Below, piece by piece: positions 51,865 through 63,890 of a stretch of 64,000 nt of DNA. The DNA comes from Ricinus communis. Its lineage: Eukaryota > Streptophyta > Magnoliopsida > Malpighiales > Euphorbiaceae. The stretch is taken from positions 682,001 to 746,000 of the forward strand of contig NC_063261.1 of assembly GCF_019578655.1 (NCBI RefSeq), read 5' to 3'. Each line of letters opens with the position of its first letter. Position 1 is the first letter of the stretch. The notes below the pieces were generated by a model. The model worked only from the letters and a program-made list of their open reading frames with translations, was not told the DNA's origin and did no database searches. The position numbers were made by a program, and so were the translations under genes.

Positions 51865-54060
51865 CTGTTTATACACTTTTTTTTTTATTCTGCCAATTGA
51901 ATAGAATCATAAGTATAATCAAATTCTGATACAATAATTTCTTTCTCAATTCAAAAGTAATTGTAAATTGTAATAAGAAAAATTAAAAATTCTAATAATC
52001 TAATAATAAATTCTAAGAAATTAGAATATTTAATTCTAAAAGAATATTTCATTCTAAAATCAAATAATTCTAAAATGAATATAAAAGAATTAGTCCATCA
52101 TTTACATATAAATATTAATAAATAAAGAAAAATAAAAAATATTAATAATATTTTAATATTGAATAATATTAGATTTTAATAATATTAAGTAATATTAAAT
52201 TAATATTAAATAAAAATATTAATAATATTAATAAAAATAGAAATAATTTTTTGATTTTTTTTTTATTTTGTAGTAATTTCCATAGTGATTCCAAGAAAGT
52301 CTTTTGAATAAAGTTATACAACATAGTTTTTTATTTTCTATCAGAGCATCAAGCAGCGCAACTCGGTTTACCTGACTAAGCCTCGTGCTCGTCCAAGGAG
52401 GGAGTTTTCTTTACCCGACTCCCTTTTTAATATCAAAGCGGAAACCCCCAACCGAACATTCATTAGTTTCGTGCAGACCAAATCGGTCTAGTCAATTTTA
52501 TTTACAAATTTACAAATTTTATTAATGTATTAATTTTAATATTTAATTGAATATAATACTATAATATTGAATATATTAAAATAAAAATAAAATAGAAATA
52601 TTCAATTATACTATAATTATAAAATATTCAATTATATAATTATAATTATTTTTTAAAATTATTTAATTTAGTAATTCAGAATTCTTATTTTTAGAATTAT
52701 TTAATTTAGTAATTCAGAATTTTTTTAGAATTATTTAATATATAATATAATTCTAATTTGAATTATTTAATATAACTTTTAATTTAATAAATAATAAAAA
52801 TTAAATAAAATATTTATTATTTACGTATATTTATTATATGTATATTTATTATTTAAAATTAAATTTATTATTGACATTTAATAGCAATCATCTGGCGCCT
52901 CTAAGCTCGACAGTCTCAATGCAAAATGCCACATGGATCTGCAGATCTACATGTAATTAAAAATTCTCGTCCTAACATGGGTTACCCTCCCTAAATGGGT
53001 TTCAATAGAACATGCCTAGGGCAGAGAAAGGTAAGTTTATCTAGCCCGAAAACGGTTCTGCAAGCCGGACTTAACGACAGATCTGTTTTCTAGTTTCTTT
53101 ATTTTATCTAAAAACCACTCTTGCTCGAACTGGAAATTGCATGAATAGTGGAAGAGCACACACCATTCGGTTTAGAGCTGTGGCACGAGAAGGCAGAAGG
53201 CCGGTGCCTTGATCGAGACCTATTTTAGCGTGAGTTGCTTAGTGTTAAGTGTATAGCCACAAAGAGATTACATAAGGTATTTCACACTCGCTTTTCAAAA
53301 GGAACAAAAAACCAAGGCTGTTTGGAGAACGAATAAAAAATCTTTCATAAATGCTTTATGGAAAGAGTCATGTTTACAAGCTCAAGGAATCTAAGGGGGC
53401 GTTAAGCGTTAAGAAGGCTATAAGGGAATTTTTCTTTCAATTCTATTTTAATATTTTAATATTTTAATATTATAATTTTATTTTTAATATAATTATAATA
53501 ATATTAATATTTGATTCTATTTTATATTTTAATATATCTTAAATTTTAATATATTTTAATATATTAATATATGAATATAATACTAAATTTATTTAATATT
53601 AAATTTATTAAATTTTTATTAAATTAGAATATAATTCTAGTATCTAATATATATATATATATAAATTATAATAAATATTACAATTATATATTATAATAAA
53701 ATATATAATATATTATAATTATATATTATATAATAATAATATATTAAAATATAAATATAATATATAATAATAAATATTTATGTAAAAATAAATTATAATA
53801 AATATTATATTCTAATAAATATTATATAATATATATAATAAATATTAAATAAATATTATAATTATATATTATAATAATAATATATTAAAATTATATATTA
53901 TATAATAATAATATTAAATAATATTAAATATTTAAATATAAACTTAGCAAATCCATGTATAAAATATTATAAGGATTGTTATTATTATTAAGATAATAAA
54001 TTCATTGTTACGTTTTCACATTAAAGTGAAATAGAGTACTTAAAATTTTTCTGTCATTTA
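51865..54060. other. Mixed AT-rich and mitochondrial-like spacer
   Basis: trnM and trnV, expected after atpE in plastid DNA, are not seen. Stretches 52341-52490 and 52880-53440 are GC-richer and look like plant mitochondrial intergenic DNA, but no gene was recognised. They alternate with extremely AT-rich DNA (52500-52870, 53440-53940) made of TAATAT phrases. At 52265-52326 the petL-psbE spacer phrase of 40859-40920 returns in inverse orientation. Confidence 0.45.
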
Positions 54061-54367
54061 ATGTCAATTGGTGTTCTAAAAGTCCCATTTCAAAATCCTG
54101 GGGAAGACGATTCCATTTGGATTGACGTATGGTGCGACTTGTCAGATATATTGGGTCATACGGGATTCTCCCGTTTTCTCCCCGATTGAGATATTCTTGG
54201 TTTCGCCCAAGAAAGATTAATTAAATCATCCAAAATTTGGACCGTAAAATGCAATGAAGTCCAATTAGATCTATACTTTTGAGGTACTCAGATTAATATT
54301 ATATATATATATCAATTAGAATAATTTATGGTTGGCTTGTTTGGACAAGAAAAAATGAAGTATCTAG

Positions 54368-57085
54368 TGTCACGACCCCATCCGTGGGCCCGTGACCGGC
54401 ACTAGGGAATGGGTAGGCTTACGGCCACCGAATCCCGTAGTAAGCCTGAAACTCACTAACTCAATCAAATCTCATCTCAATTAATACTATTGATTCCACA
54501 ATTTCGTAACCATTAAATTTACAATTAATTCGGCCTGCCAGAAAAATTAGGCGAGACCCGAAACTCAGAAAAATTTACAACTGATACATCTACTATTACT
54601 ACTGCGGAGAATCTAAGATTTACCAATTTACATACCAAATTAAATACATCACCCGATGATGAAGGAGTCGGGTTACTGAATAAGAGTCGCTGGAAGACTA
54701 ACAGTCACGCATCTGAAAAAAAAAAATTGAGACTGTCAGTCTCGAGAGTGAGCTAAAATCAAATAATCTTGAGACTATTGCAGTCTTCACAGAAGATATT
54801 AATTATTTGAATCAGTATATCAAATCATGCACATAAATACCAATCATACTATAATCATACCAAATAAATAAATAAAATATATTTTTACTTTTACGGGACG
54901 AGTGGCTCAGTAGAACCCTAATCCCCAAGTTCTAGTAGCCATTTTGGCTCTCTTAATCCAATAAGACTAGCGCCTAGAGAGCAATGCTCGACCAGGGACC
55001 TTACCTCCAGTCTGGTCACTTAAGTATCCAAATAAGCCAAGCCGGCGCTTAGAGAGCAAAGCTCGACCAGGGACCTTTACTCCGGCATCTCATTCCAATA
55101 GATCGGCGCCCAGAGCTAAGCTCGACTGTGGTCCTTAACTCTAGTCCGGTCACTTAATATTCAAATAAGCCGGCGCCTAGAGAGCAAAGCTCGACCAGGG
55201 TCCTTTACTCCGGCATCTCACTCAAATCGGCCCAGAGAGCCATGCTCGACCAGGGCAAAACTCATAATAATCTTATTACCGCAATTTACTCAAATCAGCC
55301 CAGAGAGCCATGCTCGACCAGGGCAAACTCATGAAAATCTTATTACCCGTCCATGATCATTACCGGTGCGCACGCGGTCCTGATGTAACCCACCAGGCGG
55401 CATGTTCTACAAGGCCACATTTCCCAAATCGCAAACATCACATTTAATAAATATCATTGTCTAATTAAATCATCCAACACATTATCAAAATAAAGATTAA
55501 AAATTTAGAGCAAAGCAACGTGCAATTCGTGAGGAAAAAATAATAACGTATGTATTATTATAGCGTTACTAATAATAATATTTATATTATTTCAATAATT
55601 AATAATCAAGTGAAATCATTTATTTTGCGATACTAACAATCATATTAAGCATAAATTCTAAAATAGCATATTAAAATCAGACTTAGCAATAGTGCAATGA
55701 TTAAATGACTTTAACTCACAGAATTGGGCGACCTCCTAGCTCTGCTCCGGTGCCTCGGTTGGAGCGAGCCGAACAAACAGATCATCGAGACGCTTGATCG
55801 CTCGGTCGACTCGCCTCCAACCGCCGGAGTCCGATTGACGATCCGAACACACCATCGAACTCACAACGACGCGCTGATGACGATCCCTGCTTATGATTTT
55901 CCGATCTGACACCCGATCATCCGAAGAGATTTACGGACGATCTCGGCCGTCGATTTACAAACGAAGTCGGATCGCCACAAAACCGGTGCCATTTCGAAGC
56001 TTGAGCTGAGGAGAGTCGGAATATATCCTCCGATCATCCACAACTCGCCGAAGCTCGCCGGAAAAACCCAAAAACGCTGGCTGCCTCCATTTTCTCTCTC
56101 CACCGGATCTTCTGTTTCCGGCCACTATTGTCGACACCACCGCCGCCAAAATAAAGCTAAGGCCGAGAGGAGTCGATTGGCACCAAGATCAGCGACCACC
56201 GACGCCGGAAGCGCCCGCACGGTGGCAAGGAAGCGTCGGCCATCTTCCTCCCTCGCTGGTGCTACTATCATTGCCGGCCAAAGATCGCCGACTTCCCGGA
56301 CGGACGGTCCCGATGCCGCAGCTCTTTCCTCCGCGCACTCCTCTCTCTCCCCCGACATCTCTCTTCCTTTTTCTTCTTCTTCCCCGATCCCATTCCTTTC
56401 AATATCGACATTAGGCCCCCGAACTTTTCCTTATTACAATTTGGTCCTTCAACTTTCTTAATTACTTACAATTCCATCCAGAAAAATTCTAATTTAACCC
56501 CTAAACTTTTCTTTAGCCTTCAATTAAACTCTTAACTAATTAATTTGGGCCAAATCCGAATTATTGAAAATACATAATTACATAAATACCCCTGACCGAC
56601 ATATTTATTTACGAAAATACCAAACTCACAAATTTCCATTAAAACCCCATAAAAATAAAATTATACTTTCAATCCTTATTCCAAAATAAATTTCTAATTT
56701 AGTCCTAACACAAAATTAATTGAAATAATAAATTTCCAACTTAAAATCTAATACCACTAATCAATTAAAATACCAATTTTTCCAAAATTCTTTTATAAAA
56801 ACATCCTTTACAATTTCTTCCAAAATTTTCCAATATATATAATTTTATTTATACATATACATTGGGGAAAAATTAGAATAACCAAAAATATATTCTACCC
56901 TTCAAATAATTACTTAATTAATTCTTAAAATTTCAACTAATTGGGTATAGAAAAATAATTCATTTAATTGACTAATATTAAAATTTCCATTAAATCATTT
57001 CAAATTAAACCAAATAAAAATAAAATAAATTAAATTAAATAAATAAATACTCATTATTAAATATATAAAAATTCCGGATATTACA
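54368..57085 (-). mobile_element. Solo LTR (gypsy family of 523-11599)
   Basis: On the minus strand it starts TGTAATATCCGGAATTTT at 57085 and ends GGGGTCGTGACA at 54368, the same ends as the LTR at 523-3045. The 2718-bp length fits a single-unit LTR. The 5-bp target duplication TCTAG is on both sides (54363-54367 and 57086-57090). The subrepeat AGAGAGCAAAGCTCGACC recurs at 54980-55330. No internal region remains, so it arose by LTR-LTR recombination. Short frames in the GC-rich part (55724-56461) are shadows. Confidence 0.94.
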
Positions 57086-57090
57086 TCTAG

Positions 57091-57230
57091 GCTTCGTTTA
57101 TAAGAACCCAATTAGTAATATATCTATTATGATTACTACTTGTATCATATTCTATTTATGAAATTGGTAATATATCTATTACGATTACTGCTCGTGTCAT
57201 ATTCTATTTATGAAGTTGAAATAATTTCAA
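57091..57230. repeat. ~60-bp duplication in the clpP intron remnant
   Basis: TAATATATCTATTA...ATTCTATTTATGAA occurs twice in a row with few differences (about 57114-57170 and 57171-57225). Confidence 0.75.
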
Positions 57231-57600
57231 ACTGCTAATCATACTCAATCAAATAATACAATAATGAATATGTCAAATATTTGGCAGAAGATGTGAAATG
57301 AATTAGATAAAAAAAAGTTGTAACAAAAAGATGCGGTATTGGGGCATTTGCTCTATATGGGCAAATAAAAATTGGGCAAATCTTTACTCGAGTAGAGCAC
57401 AAACCTAAAAGAATTGAAGATAATGAGAATCTCGATGAATTGAATTTGAATTGAATCTCGATGAAAAAATACATCAATGAGAAGTTTGTTTGATAAGTTT
57501 AATAATTTCTTTTTATCTTTATAGGGAAACCTTTTTATTTTATTTTATAGGTAAACAGGTTAAAACTCATCTTTCTTGAAAACTGGCAGAAAAGCCCTTT

Positions 57601-57818
57601 CATTAGCATTAGATATTAGAAAAAAAAAAGAGTTAATTTAAAAAGTACTCACTATTGAAAAAGGAGGGTTAGAACCTACACATTGATTCTTTATTTTATT
57701 TTCGTCAACAAAGATTTTGGTCTTCAATTTTGATGTTCCTACTCATGCCCGGAGAGAGAATCGGCACGACTCCCCTCTTCCCATTCTATTGTACAAAACA
57801 CGCCAGCCATTCTAAATT
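57601..57818. other. Unassigned organellar-looking DNA
   Basis: No gene seen; it lies between the clpP intron remnant and a minisatellite. Confidence 0.4.
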
Positions 57819-57828
57819 ATGGGGTCGG

Positions 57829-57990
57829 ATAGGACCAGACCAAATTGGGTGGATATGTGGAATCTAAATGGATCAGATCCGATTAGGACCAGACCAAATC
57901 GGTTGGATATGTGGAATCTGAACGGATCAGATCCGATTAGGACCAGACCAAATCGGTTGGATATGTGGAATCTGAACGGATCAGATCTGA
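57829..57990 (+). repeat. 54-bp minisatellite, three units
   Basis: Three adjacent 54-bp units contain AGGACCAGACCAAAT, GGATATGTGGAATCT and GGATCAGATC. Units 2 and 3 are almost identical; unit 1 differs at several positions. Because 54 is a multiple of three, the overlapping frame (57819-58031) translates to an 18-residue repeat (TRPNRLDMWNLNGSDPIR). Nothing indicates that the frame is expressed. Confidence 0.92.
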
Positions 57991-58035
57991 TTATAAAACT
58001 TTATTTTAAATTTTTAAAATATACCACTTTATGAA

Positions 58036-58740
58036 ACTTTTTATCTGGATGGAAATCCAGAAAATTTGAAGTTATAAATATTGTCAGGGTTACGCTTGCT
58101 ACAAGGGAAAGGCAACATAGGCCCATCCACTTTCAAATAGATCAATGAGTTACTGCCTTTTGCGTTGGGGTATATACCTACGGAAGAAGATCTCCAAAAA
58201 TTGGAAGACAAAAAAAGGATCGTAATTAAGGTTTTAAATATCTGAAGACTCTGCATGGGCGATTTCTCAAGGAAGGATATAACTTTCCCTTTTTTGGTTT
58301 TCCGGAGCCATGGATCGATGCTAGCAGGAACTGCGTGCCAGGTTTTGAAATATTTCTTTACAGATAAAGGCACCTGGGAGCTTAATGAGGGGAAAGCTAA
58401 AATGATCTACCAGTAGGAAAAACCAGGGATCTTGACCTGGTATCCAAAGAAGAAATAACAAAAGGCTGCAGATCTATGTGTTTGAAGTTATTCTAATGTG
58501 TTTTGATTTAGGATTTCACAGTTCAGATAGAGACGTTATTAGAGCAGCTTAACTTTCTTCGCCGCTTTCGAGCCTCTTTATTATTAGTAAGATAGAGAGC
58601 TCACATTTGAGTTCTTTACAAGTACGTACAACTATAGCTCTGATTACTTCTGATCTTTCTAGTTTTGAGGGACGTAGTCTTACCTCAATGTCCGAGTAGA
58701 TATTGTTACTTTCTCTTGAATCATAATAATATTAAAATCA
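58036..58740. other. Unassigned segment
   Basis: It holds a 110-aa frame on the minus strand (58373-58041) with no recognised family. The rest reads as spacer. It could be mitochondrial or nuclear filler within the mosaic. The protein is not called because composition and context give no support. Confidence 0.35.
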
Positions 58741-58852
58741 CTTTTATTAAATAAAAGAGAGATCCACTAGGGCAAAAAAAACTATAGCTGTAAGATATAA
58801 AAGGGGATAAATATTTTTTTTTTCATCTGTGAATTTTTAATGAACCCATCTC
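58741..58852 (-). pseudogene. cemA: Second copy of cemA 5' end
   Basis: It repeats 45668-45788 in the same orientation: TTTTATTAAATAAAAGAGAG, GATCCACTAGGGCAAAA, TGTAAGATATAAAAGGGGAT, then GTGAATTTTTAATGAACCC. This covers the cemA start and upstream bases only, with independent changes. It is a separate plastid fragment in the mosaic. Confidence 0.88.
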
Positions 58853-58870
58853 TGTCAAATAACACAAAGA

Positions 58871-58976
58871 AGATACAGTTCACTCAACAATTGCCTTTAG
58901 GTTCCGAACTCCATATGGGGAAGGAGCGTTGTTATTTGCAAGGTCTCAATCATTTACATGGACCAACTTCTCATTC
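58871..58976 (+). pseudogene. ccmFN: Mitochondrial ccmFN fragment
   Basis: The frame FTQQLPLGSELHMGKERCYL, QGLNHLHGPTSHST matches a segment of plant mitochondrial CcmFN (cytochrome c maturation). Differences from the usual form (C to Y, R to Q, D to N) are G-to-A changes. This is the clearest mitochondrial gene piece in the block. Confidence 0.75.
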
Positions 58977-59127
58977 CACTTCCTGTTGCTTTTACCCCCT
59001 ACCTTTCCCGTGTGTGTAAGGGGCTTCTCTCGGACTTATGGCTGAAGACTTAGCTTCATAGCCGGGAAGGGAAGAGATATATAAAGTGTTTCAAGAGGGC
59101 AACCTCTTGCCTCCATTTCCAACTGGT
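58977..59127. other. Organellar-like spacer
   Basis: GC-richer sequence between the ccmFN and rpoC1 pieces; no gene recognised. Confidence 0.4.
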
Positions 59128-59197
59128 GAAAGGTACATGAACAACCATTTGATCTCCATCAAAGTCTGCATTGAATCCCTTACAAACTAATGGATCC
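59128..59197 (-). pseudogene. rpoC1: rpoC1 fragment (plastid RNA polymerase)
   Basis: The minus strand reads [20 protein letters not shown] then VPF, the invariant metal-binding NADFDGD motif of the plastid RNA polymerase beta' subunit. Only ~23 residues are preserved; flanks on both sides do not match RpoC1. Its orientation is opposite to the main plastid block. Confidence 0.75.
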
Positions 59198-60020
59198 TTT
59201 TCTGTCCATTCATGTGCAGCTACTAGGGCTGTTTTGTTATGCCACTTCCTACTAGAGGCTTAGGAAATTTTCTTTCACAAATAAACAAAGCCCGGGGAAG
59301 AAAGCAAAAATAATTCAAACATATAAATTTACCAGTTACGATGAGGTGTACTTGAGCACTGGTCATGCCTTAATTTGATGGGATCAGATCAAGTCCAAGT
59401 GAGCGGAAAGGCAAAGGGAAGTACATGGGACAAGATGTGATCGAGGTCGTATTCCATCGAGTTTCCCATTTCTCTCGATCAAGTCAATTCCATCTTGAAT
59501 CAGTATAGATGCCACCCTAGAATCAATTTTTAAGGAACAATGGGCATTTTTTTGTTAAAGGACTAATTATTGTAGAGAAGATCTCCTTGGCTCATGAGGT
59601 GGCTTTAAGTGATAGGGGATTTAAACCTAAAGACTTTGTTTAGTGTTGAATTGGGACCAAGAAGAAAAAGTTCTTCTATCGAAGAGGCCCCCTCTTCCCC
59701 CACCTTTATACGGCTTGGCTTCGCTATCGCTCTTATGTAGTAGTCGACGTAAAAAGTAGTATTCCTACCATAAAAAAATGCCTAAAATACATTTTGTGCA
59801 ACAGCCCATCCTATCTGATAGAAAAGGATCCCATGATCCTGAACCGATCTTACCTGGGATCGCAAATCCCCTTTTTCCACATGCTTGAAGCTCTACCCCT
59901 TATAGTTAAGTGTATCCCTATTGTCTTTTCCAAATGTAAATGAGCAAGGTTCAGGCACCAGGCGAGAATATGTAGTCATTGGTGGGCCAAATCTCACGAA
60001 AAACTTGAAAATGTTTTTTT
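59198..60020. other. Mitochondrial-like DNA, no gene recognised
   Basis: Moderately GC-rich DNA (for example 59590-59760 with CCCCCTCTTCCCCCACC) that looks like plant mitochondrial spacer. No gene could be assigned. Confidence 0.4.
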
Positions 60021-60166
60021 TTCATTTTAAAAAATTGGTTAGTCATTTATTAAATTAACAAGTACCAATAATAGATATCGATAAAAGAGAAAGAAGAAGA
60101 ACAAGGAAAAAATAATTGTAATAATCAATATTCGTGATGCACATATTTGTGTATTAGATTTAAAAG
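60021..60166 (-). repeat. Second, inverted copy of petL-psbE spacer piece
   Basis: It is the reverse complement of 41361-41511 with scattered differences (TTGGTTAGTCAT, AACAAGTACCAATA, AATCAATATTCGTGATGCA). It shows that the mosaic contains more than one copy of some plastid stretches in both orientations. Confidence 0.9.
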
Positions 60167-61810
60167 GCAGGCAATATCGATCTAAATCCAGAGGCTATGG
60201 TTTGAAATTGAATTCTTCATCCACCGATTTGAGCTAATACGGGTTTCAGACCGCATTCGAGCTCTTAAAGAGCGGAAACGGGCCCTCCTTCAAGAACATC
60301 AATCTCTCATTGTGAAAGGGCGAAACCGCGGGGGAAATGGAAACAACGGGAGGATATTCACCAAAAGGAAGAGCTTTTTCTTGAACAAGAGACGCCCTAT
60401 CAATTGAATAATCGAAGAGAGATAGAATTCTAGCTTATATATATATATATAAATATAGATTAATATAAATTTTATTATTATTTTTATTTCTATTTTATTT
60501 CTAATAGATTCATTTATAATTATACTAATTTTTTTATCTCATTAGACTATAGTTGACATAATAGCTTTTCTCTTACCTACGAAGCGTTTGGCCATATTGT
60601 ATATAAGATCACTAGTGATTGTAAGCTAGGTGCCCTTACATAACAAGAGTCTAACGGAAGCATCCAATCAACCGGGGCTCATCTTTCTTACGGCTCGTTA
60701 CCACAGCGCTCGTTCACCCCTTCGGCTTCTTTAATTAAAAAAGGTAGTGTCTTTTTCCTATTCTTATTAGTAAAATAGCATTTTTTTTAAGCGAGGCTTA
60801 GGTGTGAGTATCCAAGATTGGTTAAAAGGTTCCTAATAAGGGTAAGAGAAAAGCACCTCGAACTCCGTCCTATATAGCATAACGGGTGAGACTATCTCCA
60901 TTGGACCTTCCAGTTCAGCACCTTTTGAGATTTTGAGAAGAGTTGCTCTTTGGAGAGTACAATAAATTATTAATAAAATGAACATTTCATTTTAAATTAA
61001 AATAAATATTTAAATTATTAAATAAAAATGAATATTAATATTATTAAATAAAAATATTAATAATATTAAATAAAAAAGATTTAAATTAATATTAAATATA
61101 AATAAAAAAATAGATCCCTAGGGAGTGACTAGCAGTTGTATCTTTCATAGTAGTTCTCCCAATAACTAAAAAGTGTATCATGTCTGAATCTAACTAGGGT
61201 TAACGGTGATGGAGGAACTGGATCGGAAAAAAAAGGGATATCTAATAAAACCGTCTTGGCTTAGGCTTCCAACTGAACTTACTTTATGTCCTTGTCGCCC
61301 GCCGCTAGTAGAGATTTTCCTATTACTTTGAGATAAGAGAAATGTTTTCATGATCCATCAGTGCACTCATTCCAAATTTAGTCACCTAAACTAAAAGTCT
61401 AAATAAGACTTAGGGACCTACTTGTTTATATTATCATTATAAGGAAGCAACTAGTCAGAAAGAAGCTAGTAGTAGACATACTTACTTGCCACTTATTAAG
61501 AAAGCGAAGGTAGAAAATAAGTAAGGAAAAAATGACGTGTAACCCGCCTGTTGTCTCATTCAACTACCCGCATACCATATATAAACCCATTTCTCGATTC
61601 AATAGAAGCCCAAAGAGGTGAATAGAAGAGGGTCCAAAATAAGAAGAGATATATATATAAAAACGGGACCGATTACGCTTATTCCTAAGAATGTAATGAC
61701 AGGGAGATCTATATGTAAACATAGTATCTATTTAGATACGCTCGAATAACCCCTTCTTTCTCATAATGAGAATGTATATAAGCCTATTCCGGTCTAGTCC
61801 GTTGTGGAAT
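60167..61810. other. Mitochondrial-like spacer up to the right junction
   Basis: No gene recognised. Blocks at 60180-60430, 60560-60960 and 61120-61800 have mitochondrial-like composition, interrupted by AT-rich DNA (60430-60540 and 60960-61110) with AATAATATTAAAT phrases like those at 52100-52250. The block ends where Athila gag resumes. Confidence 0.45.
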
Positions 61811-62335
61811 GAACTTATTGATAAACTCCAGATGCCTGTCCAAGCAGCTCAAGCAAGTTGTGAGTTTTGCGGTGGCCCGCATTTCAATAGTAACTATATG
61901 TCGGGAGGTATGTTTGGTCTTTCTTCATTTAACCATGAACATGTGGACTATATGGAGAGTCAGCCTAGGCAGCACAATAACCCATATAGCAACATTTATA
62001 CTCCGGGATGGAGAAATCATCCGAACTTTGGATGGAGGAACAACGATAACCAAGGGCCACCAGGGTTTTAGCGACTATATCAGCAACCACAACGATCTGT
62101 TCTCCCACCTCAGTCTCCTCAAACTCAAGGGGAAAAGCCTAACTTAGAGGAGCAGATGATGAAGTTTATGTCCACTTCAAAGACCAGATTCCAGCAGACA
62201 AACGTAGCTCTTAGAAGTTAACAGGTCTCCATTCATAACTTAGATAATCAAATAGGCCAAATTTCTAAGATGTTGGCTGAGAGGCAACCGGGGACTTTGC
62301 CTAGCAATACATAGTCCAACCCGAGAGAGCATGTG
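61811..62335 (+). pseudogene. Athila gag C-terminal part (zinc-knuckle region)
   Basis: LIDKLQMPVQAAQASCEFCG begins exactly where the left gag piece stopped. The zinc knuckle reads CEFCGGPHFNSNY: the last Cys is Tyr. YNPGWRNHPNF-like sequence (TPGWRNHPNFGWRNNDNQ) and GPPGF follow, then a frame break and QIGQISKMLAERQPGTLPS, all in Athila order. Stops after GPPGF and elsewhere inactivate it. Confidence 0.9.
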
Positions 62336-63250
62336 AATGCAATCACTTTGCGATCAGGTAAGTATATTCCTAGTTCTTCTTCTATTTCTAATAATGATGT
62401 TGATATGCAGGTAGATTTAAGCAGAAAGGTTGAAGATAATAAGGCAAAGGAATTATAGAAGGAAGAGGCAAAGAAGATTTCATTGAGGGAATACCAGCCC
62501 AAAATTCTGTCCCCTGCTAGGTTGAAGCAAGCGCAAGTCGAGTAGTAGTTTGGTAAATTTCTTGATGTATTTAAACAACTGCACATAAACTTATATTTTG
62601 TTGAAGCTATTTTGCAAATGCCGAGATATGCGAAGTTCTTAAAAGAGATCCTTAGCAACAAAAGGAAGTTTAAGGACTTATTCGTGACGTTAAATGAGGA
62701 ATGTTCGGCGATTTTCCAGAACAAGTTACCGGAAAAGAAACATAATCCAAGGAGTTTTACTATCCCTTATGTTATAGGTGACTTAACTATTAGTGATGCT
62801 TTAGCTGATTTAGGAGCTAGCATTAATGTAATGCCGTACAACCTGTTTGCTAAGTTGGGGCTGGGAGAGACAGAACTTACTAGGATGAGTATAGAACTAG
62901 CTGATAGGTTAGTCAAGCACCCTAGGGGTATTGTAGAGAATGTGCTTGTTAAGGTGGATAAATTCATATTTCCTGTTGATTTTGTGATCTTAGACGTGGA
63001 TGGTAAGAGTAGTGTACCTTTGATTCTAGGTAGACCTTTCCTTACAACATCTAGGGCAATTATAGATGTTTGTGATGGAAAGCTTGAACTTAGGGTAGAG
63101 GATGAGACTGTCACCTTTGACTTGAATAATTCTATGAAACAGTCTTTAGATCATGATGATGCTGTGTATTCTAATAATATAATTGATAATGTTGTTGAGA
63201 CATAGTTGCAGCAAATGTTAGTTGAAGACCCTCTACAAGTTACTTTGCCA
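62336..63250 (+). pseudogene. Athila protease region
   Basis: After AITLRSGKYI and a linker with stops, an open piece (62612-63202) reads MPRYAKFLKEILSNKRKFKD, then SFTIPYVIGDLTISDALADL, the aspartic protease site ADLGASINVMP (DLGA in place of DTGA, normal for this group), GRPFLTTSRAIIDVCDG and LELRVEDETVTFDL. The 197-aa open piece is the best-preserved coding part of this element, but stops lie on both sides. Confidence 0.9.
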
Positions 63251-63890
63251 ATGTAAGATGAGCATGAGTTATCAAATGAGAAAGTGTTGTAGCAGCTTGA
63301 ATTTTTGTTAGCTAATGGCCAAGCGAAGAGGATAATGAGTTTGTTATAATTAACAGGGTTGGTGCGCAGAAGTTGAAGCCATCAATCGAGGAACCACCAG
63401 TTCTTGAGTTGAAAGAGCTCCCAAAGCATATTGAGATGAGGACAACAGGTTGCCTGTCATTCTGGCAGCGGACTTGACACTCAAGGAAAAGGAGATGACT
63501 TTGGCCTCTCTTAGGAAGTACTAGAAGGTGTTTGCTTGAAAAATTACTGACATTCCTGGGATTAGTCTTAGCTATTACTCGCACAAGATCCTTATAGAGG
63601 ATAGTTACAAGCCAGTGGTGTAACCACAGCACAAACTAAATCCGAACATGAAGGAAGTGGTTAGAAAGGAGGTAATTAAACTTCTTGATGCAGGTTTGAT
63701 TTAGCCTATCTTTGATAGTTCTTCGGTTAGTCCTGTGCAGGTGGTTCCCAAGAAGGGAGGTATGACTGTGGTTAAAAATGAGAAGGACGAGCTTATACCG
63801 ACTAGAATGGTAACGGGCTTTCGAGTGTGCATAGATTATAGGAGGCTAAATGATGCCACTGGAAAGGACCATTTTTCCCTTCCTTTTTTA
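63251..63890 (+). pseudogene. Athila reverse transcriptase, N-terminal part
   Basis: Frames shift through ELKELPKHI-type linker to HKLNPNMKEVVRKEVIKLLD, VSPVQVVPKKGGMTVVKNEK and TGFRVCIDYRRLNDATGKDH, the start of the RT fingers/palm. The catalytic YxDD would lie further on but is cut off: at 63890 a minus-strand LTR begins. Confidence 0.88.

Larger units (their letters stand above)
54061..57600 (+). pseudogene. clpP: clpP exon 1 and part of its intron
   Basis: Exon 1 (54061-54131, 71 nt) reads MSIGVLKVPFQNPGEDDSIW then IDV, matching the start of the plastid ClpP1 protease. It is followed at 54132 by GTGCGACTT, the 5' end of the group II intron. Intron sequence runs to 54367, is interrupted by a solo LTR, and appears to continue from 57091 (GCTTCGTTTATAAGAACCC). 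Exons 2 and 3 were not found, and the intron's right limit is a guess. Confidence 0.85.

Noticed and set aside
58041..58373. 110-aa minus-strand frame
   Set aside because: It may be chance or a decayed gene; no domain or family was recognised and the block around it is non-functional.
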